DNA from: an uncultured Lachnospiraceae bacterium
Lineage (GTDB): Bacteria > Bacillota > Clostridia > Lachnospirales > Lachnospiraceae
Assembly (NCBI GenBank): GCA_947169235.1
Contig: CAMVOY010000010.1
Span: 1 to 53,066, forward strand
Length of the DNA stretch: 53,066 bases
Reading direction: 5' to 3'
In this document: piece after piece, positions 22,493-30,630 of the stretch
How positions within the stretch are numbered: position 1 is the stretch's first letter
Layout of the letters: every line of letters starts with the position of its first letter
Notes under the pieces: generated by a model
Seen by the model: only the letters and a program-made list of their open reading frames with translations
What the model was told of the DNA's origin: nothing
The model's database searches: none
Position numbers and translations under genes: made by a program

Positions 22493-24961
22493 TTACTTCT
22501 TGTTTGTCTTTCTTCTGCGGGCATAGATCACTCCTCCTGCTCCCGCTATTATCGCAATCAGTAACAGTCCAATCAAATACATGCTCGAAGGATATCCGAA
22601 TACCGATGCCTCCGTATTTGTTGCTCCTCCGGAGACAGCATCAGAAGTATCCGTATCTTCTTCCGTCTCCTCTGTTATCTCCTGTTCTTCCCCGGCATCG
22701 GCAGCTTCCGTTCCCTGTTTAAAGAACATATAAGCTGAGTGTTTATCACCATCCAAAAGCTCACAGCCGTCTGTGTAGCAGAACCTGGTAACCGGGTTAT
22801 AATCTACATCACTATGACCCGATGAGCTGAAGGTCCGAAGAGTATTCGCCAGTACGGGATCTCCTGCGTTTTCATCCGATGTTGTATAGACCGCCAGCCA
22901 TTCATCCCGTTTCCAGTTGTGCAGGTCCGCTTTCTTTCCGCCCGCAGTTTTGGCTACTGAATAGGTCATATATACGATCTCGTTTCCTTCATAAGTTCTG
23001 GAAACCATGTTTTCGGGGATCTCGGTATACTCTACACCCGGCTTATCTTTCACGGCCATATAAAGCTCATATCCGACAAATCCGAATGCAACCACAGCAC
23101 CAAGAAGGTATGCTATTCTGGCTCCCGCCCTGCTAAAATTTATTTTCTTTACTTCTACCGGTTCATACTGCTTATTATAAGCGTCTATCTTATTGGACAG
23201 CTGTATCTCTTTGCTTTTTATATACTTAGCCTTTGCCTTACTTGAAAGATTGTTGACCTTGTTAAAGTTTCCGTTCTGTCTTAACTCCGGTTCCAGCTTT
23301 CTCAACATCTCTTCCGCTTCCGGTCCTTCCATATATTTGGCATTTACGGTAAAGTCCTTTATCAATTTCTTGTCCTGGATGTACTTAAGCTTTAATACGC
23401 TGTCAAAGTTTTTGATCCTTAATAATTCCTTATTCATGCCGTGAAGCAGCGCTTCTGAGTTGAGGACCGGAGTTTTTGCAGGTAAAGTCTCAACCTTTAC
23501 AAGACCATCAAGTCCTCTCATCAGACAAAATATACCCGTACTCACGGCAAGGATCGAAAGCACGAACTCCCACGGGACATCTTTGACCGTCAGAGACTCG
23601 TTGTCATCTTCTGTTTTCATTCTTTTGAGAGCATCCTCGGTCAGAGCTGTATCACCATTAAATACATCCCTGTCAACTCCTTCGTATACCGACGTGACCC
23701 CCTGTCCCATCTCTTCTATGCTTTCTTCTGTTTGCTCATCCATCTCTGAATACTCGGATATCACGCTCTGAAAAACGCTTAATAATCCTATATCTTCAAG
23801 AATGCTTTTCTGTCCGGATGAGAGAACATATGCAAAAGTATAGAGGTCGCTTCTTTTTAAGTCTTCTCTCATGAAGAAATCATAGAGCGACTGACCTGTG
23901 CCGTAAGGTGTATTTTTCAGGATATGCATAACAGAACCCATAACAGTCTGCTCGGCCACGTCTAACATATCTGTTGTATTATCCAGTGCTTCTGAGAATG
24001 AATCTCCCATCTCATCAACACTCATATCGATGTTGTAATCTTCACCGGTATCACTGTCACAGACATCCGATATGATCTCTGCTGTTTTGTCAGCATCACC
24101 GTTTTCTATCGCCTTACACATCTCGGTATCTGCGAACTCGCTGAAGGTCTTTCTGATATCCGGTAACTCTTTCATCAGGACATCCACATCCGTGCCAAAA
24201 TCATTTTCCAACTGTTTGTTGATAGCGGAGGTTGTTTTTAATCTTGGATATGCAACCTTGTACTGATCGATCAGACCGTTCGGTCCCAACTCTCCCATAC
24301 GGGTATGCCAGGCGCCCTTTTTCCCAACCTTGGTGTCGGCTCCCTGTATGATGATCCTCTCGATAGCATTGATTATGGCATCGTTTCCCTGTACAAACAC
24401 TTTTTCAAGTTCTTTTCTTGCATTATTATCTGAGTTGTTTCGGGCTAAAGCACGACCTTTATCCAAAAGGAAATCTCCCAGAAAAGTATCGCTGTCGTCC
24501 TCATAGTAATAATTCAAAAACTTGTTGACAAGGATAGCTGCATCCAGATTCGCATCATAGTTTTTTGCGTATTCCGTAAGAGCCGGGATGATGATATCCA
24601 GCTGACTCGAGATAGCGTCTTTTTTATTCTTCAGGATCTCCTCATATTCAGAGACGGAGTACCCCCCACTCATCAACTCCACTTTGATATCGCGGATAGC
24701 TTGTTCCGGATCGTCTGTAGTGGTGTAGCCGATCCATGATGAACCACTCTTTCCTTCGTTGAAATCCTGATCAAGGATCACAAAGTCATCTCCCAATTCC
24801 TTCTGAGCATCTTCTTTGCTCGAAGCATAGCTGATGGTTATATCCTTAACATATTTGCCACCGGCAGCTGCAGCCTTTACTACCTTTCCGCCGGATACGG
24901 CCATCAGTGTGACTGCTGCTATAAGGGTCATGGATATTATCTTTTTCGTGATTGTGTTCAT
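22493..24961 (-). CDS. Secreted/membrane module protein with SVF membrane tail (822 aa)
   Basis: The start is ATG at 24961 (MNTITKK), 7 nt after GGAGG. A signal peptide (to about residue 33) is followed by a first module (YVKDITIS ... DDFVILDQDFN ... SWIGYTTTDDPEQAIRDIKV). Residues about 90-430 are mainly helical, with hydrophobic segments near 455-480 and 630-655. A second module-like segment follows (WLAVYTTSDENAGDPVL), then an acidic linker and the tail TEASVFG, membrane helix, ARRRKTNKK. The overall plan (module, helical part, membrane segments, module) matches the 1,668-aa protein, so the two look paralogous. It is the first gene after SARP-type promoter B. Function unknown. Confidence 0.8.
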   Translation of the reverse strand: MNTITKKIISMTLIAAVTLMAVSGGKVVKAAAAGGKYVKDITISYASSKEDAQKELGDDFVILDQDFNEGKSGSSWIGYTTTDDPEQAIRDIKVELMSGGYSVSEYEEILKNKKDAISSQLDIIIPALTEYAKNYDANLDAAILVNKFLNYYYEDDSDTFLGDFLLDKGRALARNNSDNNARKELEKVFVQGNDAIINAIERIIIQGADTKVGKKGAWHTRMGELGPNGLIDQYKVAYPRLKTTSAINKQLENDFGTDVDVLMKELPDIRKTFSEFADTEMCKAIENGDADKTAEIISDVCDSDTGEDYNIDMSVDEMGDSFSEALDNTTDMLDVAEQTVMGSVMHILKNTPYGTGQSLYDFFMREDLKRSDLYTFAYVLSSGQKSILEDIGLLSVFQSVISEYSEMDEQTEESIEEMGQGVTSVYEGVDRDVFNGDTALTEDALKRMKTEDDNESLTVKDVPWEFVLSILAVSTGIFCLMRGLDGLVKVETLPAKTPVLNSEALLHGMNKELLRIKNFDSVLKLKYIQDKKLIKDFTVNAKYMEGPEAEEMLRKLEPELRQNGNFNKVNNLSSKAKAKYIKSKEIQLSNKIDAYNKQYEPVEVKKINFSRAGARIAYLLGAVVAFGFVGYELYMAVKDKPGVEYTEIPENMVSRTYEGNEIVYMTYSVAKTAGGKKADLHNWKRDEWLAVYTTSDENAGDPVLANTLRTFSSSGHSDVDYNPVTRFCYTDGCELLDGDKHSAYMFFKQGTEAADAGEEQEITEETEEDTDTSDAVSGGATNTEASVFGYPSSMYLIGLLLIAIIAGAGGVIYARRRKTNKK

Positions 24962-25004
24962 GACGACACCTCCTCGCAATGATATTCTTTAGTATCTTGT
25001 GCCT

Positions 25005-25039
25005 ATCATATCACAACTAGCGTTACAAAAAGGTTACAA
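25005..25039 (-). promoter_or_regulatory. SARP-type promoter B (heptamer direct repeat)
   Basis: On the minus strand, TTGTAAC at 25033-25039 and 25022-25028 (11-bp period) is followed after 11 bp by the -10 TATGAT (25005-25010). Spacing and the TGTGA before the -10 are the same as in promoter A. The site begins directly after the T-tract of the cheV terminator. It drives the 822-aa gene and probably the following three genes. Confidence 0.7.
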
Positions 25040-25042
25040 AAC

Positions 25043-25073
25043 AAAAAAAACCCGAAACCACGTGGGTTTCGGG
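25043..25073 (-). terminator. Terminator of cheV
   Basis: On the minus strand CCCGAAACC and GGTTTCGGG form a strong stem (25051-25073) followed by eight T. It lies 14 nt past the stop codon. Confidence 0.92.
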
Positions 25074-25087
25074 CCGTAAGATCACTA

Positions 25088-26002
25088 TTATTTTAACAAC
25101 TCGTCTATGGCTCCGATCAGATTTCCTATCTCAGGCTTGGTTAGCTGTGCATCAGCGCCGAGCCTCTCTCCCTTTCTTCTCATCTCATCACTGATAAGCG
25201 AGGAGAAGATGACTACCGGAAGTCCCTCAAAGCGCTCGTCATTTTTGATACGCTTTGTGAGGTGATGTCCATCCATCTGCGGCATCTCGATATCCGTGAT
25301 AACCATCGATACGTCTTTTCCGACTACCGCTCCCTCATTCATCATCTTATCAAGCTTCGTCCATGCCTCAAGTCCGTTCTCGGTCGGTATCAGATGTGTA
25401 TAACCGGCCTTGATCAGGCATTTCTTCAGCATCTCGAGAAGCAACGGTGAGTCCTCGGCGAGAAGTATGGTGTGATCGCTTCTCTCACGACCCTCCATAG
25501 CATCAACCTCGGAGATCTTCAGTCCGGTCTCAGGGTTTATCTCCGTCATTATCTTCTCGAAGTCGAGTATGATGATGATCCTGCCGTCTATCTTTGTGAT
25601 ACCCGTAGCCACACCGTTTCCGCCGTGGTTGATGGTCTCATCCGGCTTTGAGATGTCCTGCCAGGATATGCGGCTGATACCGAGAACCTCCTGAACGTGG
25701 AACGCTACGCGTATTTTGTTAAACTGTGTGATGATATACATATCCGAGGATCTGTTTGAATTGAGCGGAATGCCCAATGCCCTCGACAGATCGACCACCG
25801 TGATGATCGTATCACGCGGCATAAATATCCCCTCGACATACTCATGTGCATTCGGCACAATGGTAGGCACCTCATAAGGACGGAGCTCACTGATCTTCGC
25901 TACGTTGATACCATAGCGCTGGTTGCCAACTATGAACTCGAGAAGCTCTAACTCGTTGGTTCCGCTCTCTAACAGGATCCCTGTTTCTTCTGCTGTTGCC
26001 AT
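25088..26002 (-). CDS. cheV: Chemotaxis coupling protein CheV (CheW domain plus receiver)
   Basis: The start is ATG at 26002 (MATAEET), 8 nt from GGAGG. The 304-aa product has a CheW domain (about 15-165) that couples receptors to CheA, then a receiver domain (about 180-304) with acidic pair ED, a phospho-acceptor Asp in MVITDIEMPQMDGHH, and a conserved Lys in LTKPE. Phosphorylation of CheV is known to aid adaptation in Bacillus. No cheA, cheR or flagellar gene is in the window, so the partner genes must be elsewhere. It has its own terminator and is transcribed separately from the surface operon behind it. Confidence 0.93.
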   Translation of the reverse strand: MATAEETGILLESGTNELELLEFIVGNQRYGINVAKISELRPYEVPTIVPNAHEYVEGIFMPRDTIITVVDLSRALGIPLNSNRSSDMYIITQFNKIRVAFHVQEVLGISRISWQDISKPDETINHGGNGVATGITKIDGRIIIILDFEKIMTEINPETGLKISEVDAMEGRERSDHTILLAEDSPLLLEMLKKCLIKAGYTHLIPTENGLEAWTKLDKMMNEGAVVGKDVSMVITDIEMPQMDGHHLTKRIKNDERFEGLPVVIFSSLISDEMRRKGERLGADAQLTKPEIGNLIGAIDELLK

Positions 26003-26105
26003 ATACATATCCTCCGTGGAATATAAATACATTCACATGTTATTCTTCATTATATCATAAGTCTGTTTTCATTTCCACAAGTTTTTTATTTTTTATCAGC
26101 TTTAC

Positions 26106-28568
26106 TTAGGAAGCACTCAGTGCACTCTCAAGTTCCTCTGCATACCTTACGGTATCCATGGCGTCCTTTCCGTACTTGTCAGCCTCTATGGAATCTGCAT
26201 ACTCCTGCGTCATCACGGCACCGCCCACGGCTACCTTCGCCCATGGAGCCTGCTCTCTGAGTAACTTGATAGTGTTCTCCATGGCAGGGACCGTGGTCGT
26301 CATGAGAGCGGACAGTCCGACGAGCTCGGCGTGCTCTGCCACAGTCACATCGACGATGTCCTGTTCGGGCACATCCTTTCCCATATCTATCACGGTGAAA
26401 CCATAGTTCTCCAACAGAAGCTTCACTATGTTTTTTCCGATGTCATGTATGTCCCCGTGCACCGTGGCGATCACTATTTTCAGCTTTCTGCCGCTGCCCT
26501 GATCGTTCGAATCGGCCATCCGCTTCTTTATCTCCTCGAAAGCCGCCTTCGCTGCCTCCGCTGCCATCAGAAGCTGCGGTAAGAATACCTTCTTTGCCTC
26601 GAAATCCTGACCGACCTTATCGAGTGCAGGTATGACATCCTCGTTTACTATTGAAAGCGGTTCTTTGTCAGAGAGCATTTCCCTGGTGAGCTGTCCCGCT
26701 TTTTCTTTCAGGCCCCTTACTACCGCCCGGTTGAGCTCAGAGCCTTCTTTTTCATTTGTCTCACCGGGCTTAGATTTTTTTCCTTCGGTTTCTCCGGCAT
26801 TCGCACTTCCTGCCGCCTCGCTGCCCGCGGGCACGAGCTCCGGCAGGGTCTGCGTGTACTCGATATAGCTCATACAGTTCTCATCGAGATCATGCAGAGC
26901 GCAAAAACTGTAGTATGTATTCATCATCTCGGTCGCGTACGGGTTCATGATCGCAGCAGAGAGTCCGCGTTCCAGGTTCGACGCGAAGAATGTCTGCGTG
27001 ATCAGGTTCCTCTCGGGCAGACCGAAAGAAACATTTGACACACCGAGAGAGGTGTGCGCTCCTATCCCGTGTCTGATCTCATCCACTGCGGATATGGTCG
27101 CGAGTGCTGCTTTCGTATCGGCACTGATCGCCATCGCCAAAGGATCGAATATCAGATCTTTTTTCGGGATACCGTACTCGGCGGCTTTTTTCAATATTTT
27201 GTTTGCTATCTTCACCCTGTCACAGGCCTCATCCGGTATACCGTCCTCATCGAGAGTGAGCGCCACGATGAGTCCGCCGTACTTCGCAGCCAGCGGGAAT
27301 ACCGCATCCATGACCTCCTCTTTTCCGTTCACGGAGTTGATCATAGGTTTTCCGTTGTAGATCCTGAGCCCCGCCTCCATGGCCTCGGTGTCGGTCGTGT
27401 CGAGCTGAAGCGGGAGGTCCGATACCGCCTGGAGTTCCTTTACAACGGTGACTAACATCGCCGGCTCATCTATCTCCGGCAAACCTACATTCACATCCAG
27501 GACATCCACACCGGCATCCTGCTGGTGCAGTCCCTCTCCGAGGATGTAGTCGATATCGTTCTCTCGGAGCGCCTGCTTGAATCTCTTTTTCCCGGTAGGG
27601 TTTATGCGCTCGCCGATAAGTACCGGCTTCTGTCCGAAAACGACGGCCTTCGTGTATGAGGAGACCATCGTGATATCCTTTTCGGTTACGGGTACCGGCT
27701 CTATATCTTTTGCTTTTTCGGCAATTGCTCTGATATAATCAGGTGTCGTTCCGCAGCAGCCTCCGGTTATACGTACTCCCTTTTTCAAAAGATCTGCCAC
27801 ATCGCATGAGAACTCAGGCGGGAACACGTCGAATACCGTCTCTCCGTCGACGGTTCTGGGTAGGCCTGCGTTCGGCTTCAACAGAACCGGGACCGATGCA
27901 TACTTCAAATACTCCTCCATCACACCGACGAGCTGTTTGGGCCCCAGTGAGCAGTTCGCTCCGATAGCGTCCGCATGGAGTCCCTCGAGCATCGCGACCA
28001 TGGCTGCGGGGCTCGCACCCGTCATCAGCTTCCCGTCGGAGCCGTATGCATTTGAAACAAATACGGGGAGATCAGAGTTCTCCTTTGCGGCCAGCAGAGC
28101 CGCCTTCGTATCGTAGCTGTCATTCATCGTCTCGATGAAGATGAGGTCGACTCCTGCAGAGGCGCCCACTCTTACGATCTCGGCATAGACCTCCACGGCA
28201 TCCTCGAAATCGAGATCGCCGTAGGGCTTCAAAAGCTTTCCGCAGGGGCCGATATCGAGTGCGACGAATTTTTCCTGATCACCCTTACTCTCTTTCGCCG
28301 CCGTCCGGGCATTTTTTACCGCTGCCGTGATTATATCCGAAAGCTCTTCGTGGTCAAACTTGAATGAGTTCGCTCCGAAGGTGTTCGTCAGCACCACATT
28401 CGATCCCGCCTCATAGTAGGACGAGTGGATCTTTACTATCTCCTCGGGGTGCTCTGTGTTCCACCTCTCGGGATACTCGCCGGGCTTTAAGCCGGCCGCC
28501 TGTAAAAGCGTTCCCATGCCTCCGTCAAGTATGACAAAGTGGTCCTTCATGTACTCTCTGATCGTCAT
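26106..28568 (-). CDS. metH: Cobalamin-dependent methionine synthase, core (no activation domain)
   Basis: The product is 820 aa. Domains in order: homocysteine-binding methyltransferase (1-290; zinc ligands in GANCS and ITGGCCGT), pterin-binding domain (about 305-560; GERINPTGKKRFK, DVNVGLPE), a cap region with a Ser/Glu/Gly-rich insertion near 595-625, and the B12-binding domain (about 675-815) with the HGDIHDIGKN motif that supplies the cobalt-ligating His. The C-terminal reactivation domain of E. coli MetH (1,227 aa) is absent and is encoded by the previous gene. It transfers methyl from methyltetrahydrofolate to homocysteine. The start overlaps the activation gene by 4 nt, and methylene-THF reductase is upstream, so the operon forms a complete methionine methyl branch. 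Confidence 0.92.
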   Translation of the reverse strand: MTIREYMKDHFVILDGGMGTLLQAAGLKPGEYPERWNTEHPEEIVKIHSSYYEAGSNVVLTNTFGANSFKFDHEELSDIITAAVKNARTAAKESKGDQEKFVALDIGPCGKLLKPYGDLDFEDAVEVYAEIVRVGASAGVDLIFIETMNDSYDTKAALLAAKENSDLPVFVSNAYGSDGKLMTGASPAAMVAMLEGLHADAIGANCSLGPKQLVGVMEEYLKYASVPVLLKPNAGLPRTVDGETVFDVFPPEFSCDVADLLKKGVRITGGCCGTTPDYIRAIAEKAKDIEPVPVTEKDITMVSSYTKAVVFGQKPVLIGERINPTGKKRFKQALRENDIDYILGEGLHQQDAGVDVLDVNVGLPEIDEPAMLVTVVKELQAVSDLPLQLDTTDTEAMEAGLRIYNGKPMINSVNGKEEVMDAVFPLAAKYGGLIVALTLDEDGIPDEACDRVKIANKILKKAAEYGIPKKDLIFDPLAMAISADTKAALATISAVDEIRHGIGAHTSLGVSNVSFGLPERNLITQTFFASNLERGLSAAIMNPYATEMMNTYYSFCALHDLDENCMSYIEYTQTLPELVPAGSEAAGSANAGETEGKKSKPGETNEKEGSELNRAVVRGLKEKAGQLTREMLSDKEPLSIVNEDVIPALDKVGQDFEAKKVFLPQLLMAAEAAKAAFEEIKKRMADSNDQGSGRKLKIVIATVHGDIHDIGKNIVKLLLENYGFTVIDMGKDVPEQDIVDVTVAEHAELVGLSALMTTTVPAMENTIKLLREQAPWAKVAVGGAVMTQEYADSIEADKYGKDAMDTVRYAEELESALSAS

Positions 28569-29215
28569 GTATCTGTCCTCTCCAAACCTATGATCGCCGT
28601 CACTGATTTCGACGGGCTCATCATATATGAGTTTCCTAGTGTGATCCCCAGCCTCTTTTCCGCGTTCAGCTGGGAAAGAAGTATCGGCTGTACCTCGAGC
28701 GGCAGATCGCCGTACCCGGGTGAGAACCTCGGATGCGTTTTGAATCCCGCTTTTTCTGCAGCCTCTTTTACATCATCATTGAATGCGTCACACAGCGCCT
28801 CAACTCTCTCCGCCCCGTGTGCCTGCAGCATCAGTGACCTCGCGGGTTCGATCCGCTCATATCTCCTGATCAGACGGTCTATACCCGCTCCAACCGTAGC
28901 CGCGAATATCACAGCTTCATCACAGCCTTCGAGATTTCGCTTCAGGTTCTCCGATCTTCTAAAAATGTCAAGCACGGGGATGTCGTCCGTATCCGCACTG
29001 AGGCTTATATGCTGCGACATGACCCGGTAAGTAAATGACTGCGCTGCCTGTGCTGTCACATCATCTAACAGTGCGCAAACATCATCCGTCCCGGGCGTCC
29101 CCGGCCTCATCCCGCTGTAGCGGAGGATCTCGCTTTTTCTTATCTCCGGGGCCTCATACTCCATATACTGAGCGGGTTCATACGATATACCCGACAGACC
29201 GGCAATTGTCATCAT
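28565..29215 (-). CDS. Methionine synthase reactivation-domain protein (stand-alone)
   Basis: The product is 216 aa. The C-terminal part carries the activation-domain signature RFSPGYGDLPLEVQ and LGITLGNSYMMSPSKSVTAIIGL, which binds S-adenosylmethionine for reductive methylation of oxidised cobalamin. In E. coli this is the last domain of MetH; in many Clostridia it is a separate protein, as here. It overlaps metF and metH by 4 nt at each end (ATGA), so the three are translated in a fixed ratio. The reductant (flavodoxin or a corrinoid reductase) is not in the window. Confidence 0.9.
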   Translation of the reverse strand: MMTIAGLSGISYEPAQYMEYEAPEIRKSEILRYSGMRPGTPGTDDVCALLDDVTAQAAQSFTYRVMSQHISLSADTDDIPVLDIFRRSENLKRNLEGCDEAVIFAATVGAGIDRLIRRYERIEPARSLMLQAHGAERVEALCDAFNDDVKEAAEKAGFKTHPRFSPGYGDLPLEVQPILLSQLNAEKRLGITLGNSYMMSPSKSVTAIIGLERTDT

Positions 29216-30102
29216 TTACCGAAATCCTTTCCGAGTATATCCGAGAGATTGTCACTGATCGCCTTCGCTATATCGGGCTTATTCATCGAATATACGTGAA
29301 CATTTGTTATGCCGTTGGCATACAGGTCGATGATCTGGTCAGTAGCATACGCGATGCCTGCCTGTTTCATCGAGTCGGGATCCGAACCGAAGTAATCTAC
29401 GAGGCTTTTGAACCTCTGCGGCATGAATGCACCCGAAAGCTTAATGGCGCGCTCGACCTGATTTGCGTTTGTGATCGGCATGATACCCGGGAGTACCGGC
29501 ACCGTGATACCTGCCTCTCTGATCTTATACATAAAGTTGAAAAACAGATTGTTGTCAAATACCATCTGGGTAGTCAGAAAATCAGCACCCGCATCCACCT
29601 TCTCCTTGAGATGGATGATGTCCTGTTTCTGGTCGGCGCTCTCCGGATGTATCTCCGGGTAGCAGGCCGCTCCTATACAGAAATCATGACCGCTTTCTTT
29701 GAGCTCCCTGATAAGCTCGACGGCATATCTGTAGTCCCACTTGCTCCTGTCTGTCTGCTCGAGCTCGGGAGTTAAGTCTCCGCGGAGAGCCATTATATTT
29801 TTGATGCCGGCTCCGGAGAGCTCCTCGATGCGCTCATGCACGGTCTGCCTGTCAGATGAGACGCACGTCAGATGCGCGAGTGTCGGGACTCCGAACTTGT
29901 CCATTATGTTTTTGGCGATATCGAGCGTGTATCTGCTCGTACCGCCGCCCGCGCCGTAAGTCACGCTCATGAAACTCGGCTTATAGCCGGCGATCTCCTC
30001 GGTCGCAGCTCTCACACTCTCAAATCCTGTCTCCTTTTTGGGCGGAAACACCTCAAATGAGAGAGACATGTTCTTTTTGTATAGTATATCCGTGATCTTC
30101 AT
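29212..30102 (-). CDS. metF: Methylenetetrahydrofolate reductase
   Basis: The product is 296 aa, the usual bacterial MetF length, a single FAD-binding TIM barrel. Recognisable parts: SLSFEVFPPKKETGFE with the active-site Glu, SVTYGAGGGTSRYT, HLTCV, ALRGDLTPELEQ, CIGAACYPEIHPES, TTQMVFDN and LPGIMPITNANQ. It reduces 5,10-methylene-THF to 5-methyl-THF, the methyl donor for the next two gene products. It follows the 117-aa membrane protein by 15 nt. Confidence 0.95.
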   Translation of the reverse strand: MKITDILYKKNMSLSFEVFPPKKETGFESVRAATEEIAGYKPSFMSVTYGAGGGTSRYTLDIAKNIMDKFGVPTLAHLTCVSSDRQTVHERIEELSGAGIKNIMALRGDLTPELEQTDRSKWDYRYAVELIRELKESGHDFCIGAACYPEIHPESADQKQDIIHLKEKVDAGADFLTTQMVFDNNLFFNFMYKIREAGITVPVLPGIMPITNANQVERAIKLSGAFMPQRFKSLVDYFGSDPDSMKQAGIAYATDQIIDLYANGITNVHVYSMNKPDIAKAISDNLSDILGKDFGK

Positions 30103-30117
30103 CTATGGTTCCCCTCC

Positions 30118-30471
30118 TTAACCTTCTTCTCCTTTTTGCGAAGCGGCTTCACCGGCCCTCGCGTCCAGCTCCGCGATATGTGCTTTGCATTTTTCCATAT
30201 CTTCTACGAGCTTCTCTCCGGCTTTCTCCTCATTCTTACGGGTCATATCGGTGACCGTTTCGTATATCCTGAACCGGTTCATGTTCATAACGAAAAATAC
30301 CACCGCACCGCTCAGTCCGCCTATGAGGACGAGGACTCCGAGCCAGGATGCGAGGCTGATCAGCTTGATGCCTATGACGGCGGTAGCGATCACTATCAGA
30401 AATGTTATGGCAAGAAACCCTCTGCGCTTGGTCTGTTCGGGATTCTTCTGCTTTTTCTTTTTCTTTGCCAT
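30118..30471 (-). CDS. Small membrane protein, unknown function (117 aa)
   Basis: GGAGGG lies 9 nt before the ATG. A very basic N-terminus (MAKKKKKQK) precedes two membrane helices (about 19-40 and 44-65) and a charged helical tail with many Glu and Lys. It is the first gene of the metF operon and probably not enzymatic. No family recognised. Confidence 0.75.
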   Translation of the reverse strand: MAKKKKKQKNPEQTKRRGFLAITFLIVIATAVIGIKLISLASWLGVLVLIGGLSGAVVFFVMNMNRFRIYETVTDMTRKNEEKAGEKLVEDMEKCKAHIAELDARAGEAASQKGEEG

Positions 30472-30502
30472 AGCTGTTTTCCCTCCGAAAATATTTCCTA
30501 TG

Positions 30503-30532
30503 ATTATAGCATTACGAGAATATGCTTGTCAA
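30503..30532 (-). promoter_or_regulatory. Promoter of the 117-aa gene-metF-metH operon
   Basis: On the minus strand: TTGACA (30527-30532), an 18-bp spacer and TATAAT (30503-30508), close to consensus. It overlaps the divergent prfC promoter. The leader is short and I see no SAM or cobalamin riboswitch. Confidence 0.8.
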
Positions 30533-30554
30533 TGCCTTGTATTTGTGATAAGAT
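30526..30554 (+). promoter_or_regulatory. Promoter of prfC
   Basis: TTGTCA (30526-30531), a 17-bp spacer and TAAGAT (30549-30554). The -35 overlaps that of the opposite promoter, so the two may compete. Confidence 0.6.
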
Positions 30555-30630
30555 TGAGAACAGCGGGGATCCTGAGAGGATCCGAGTCCATCGTCAGGTC
30601 TCATACCGCCGGAAAGAAAGGAAATCAACC

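Noticed and set aside
30472-30502. SAM or cobalamin riboswitch before the metF operon
   Set aside because: The leader is about 30 nt, too short for either.
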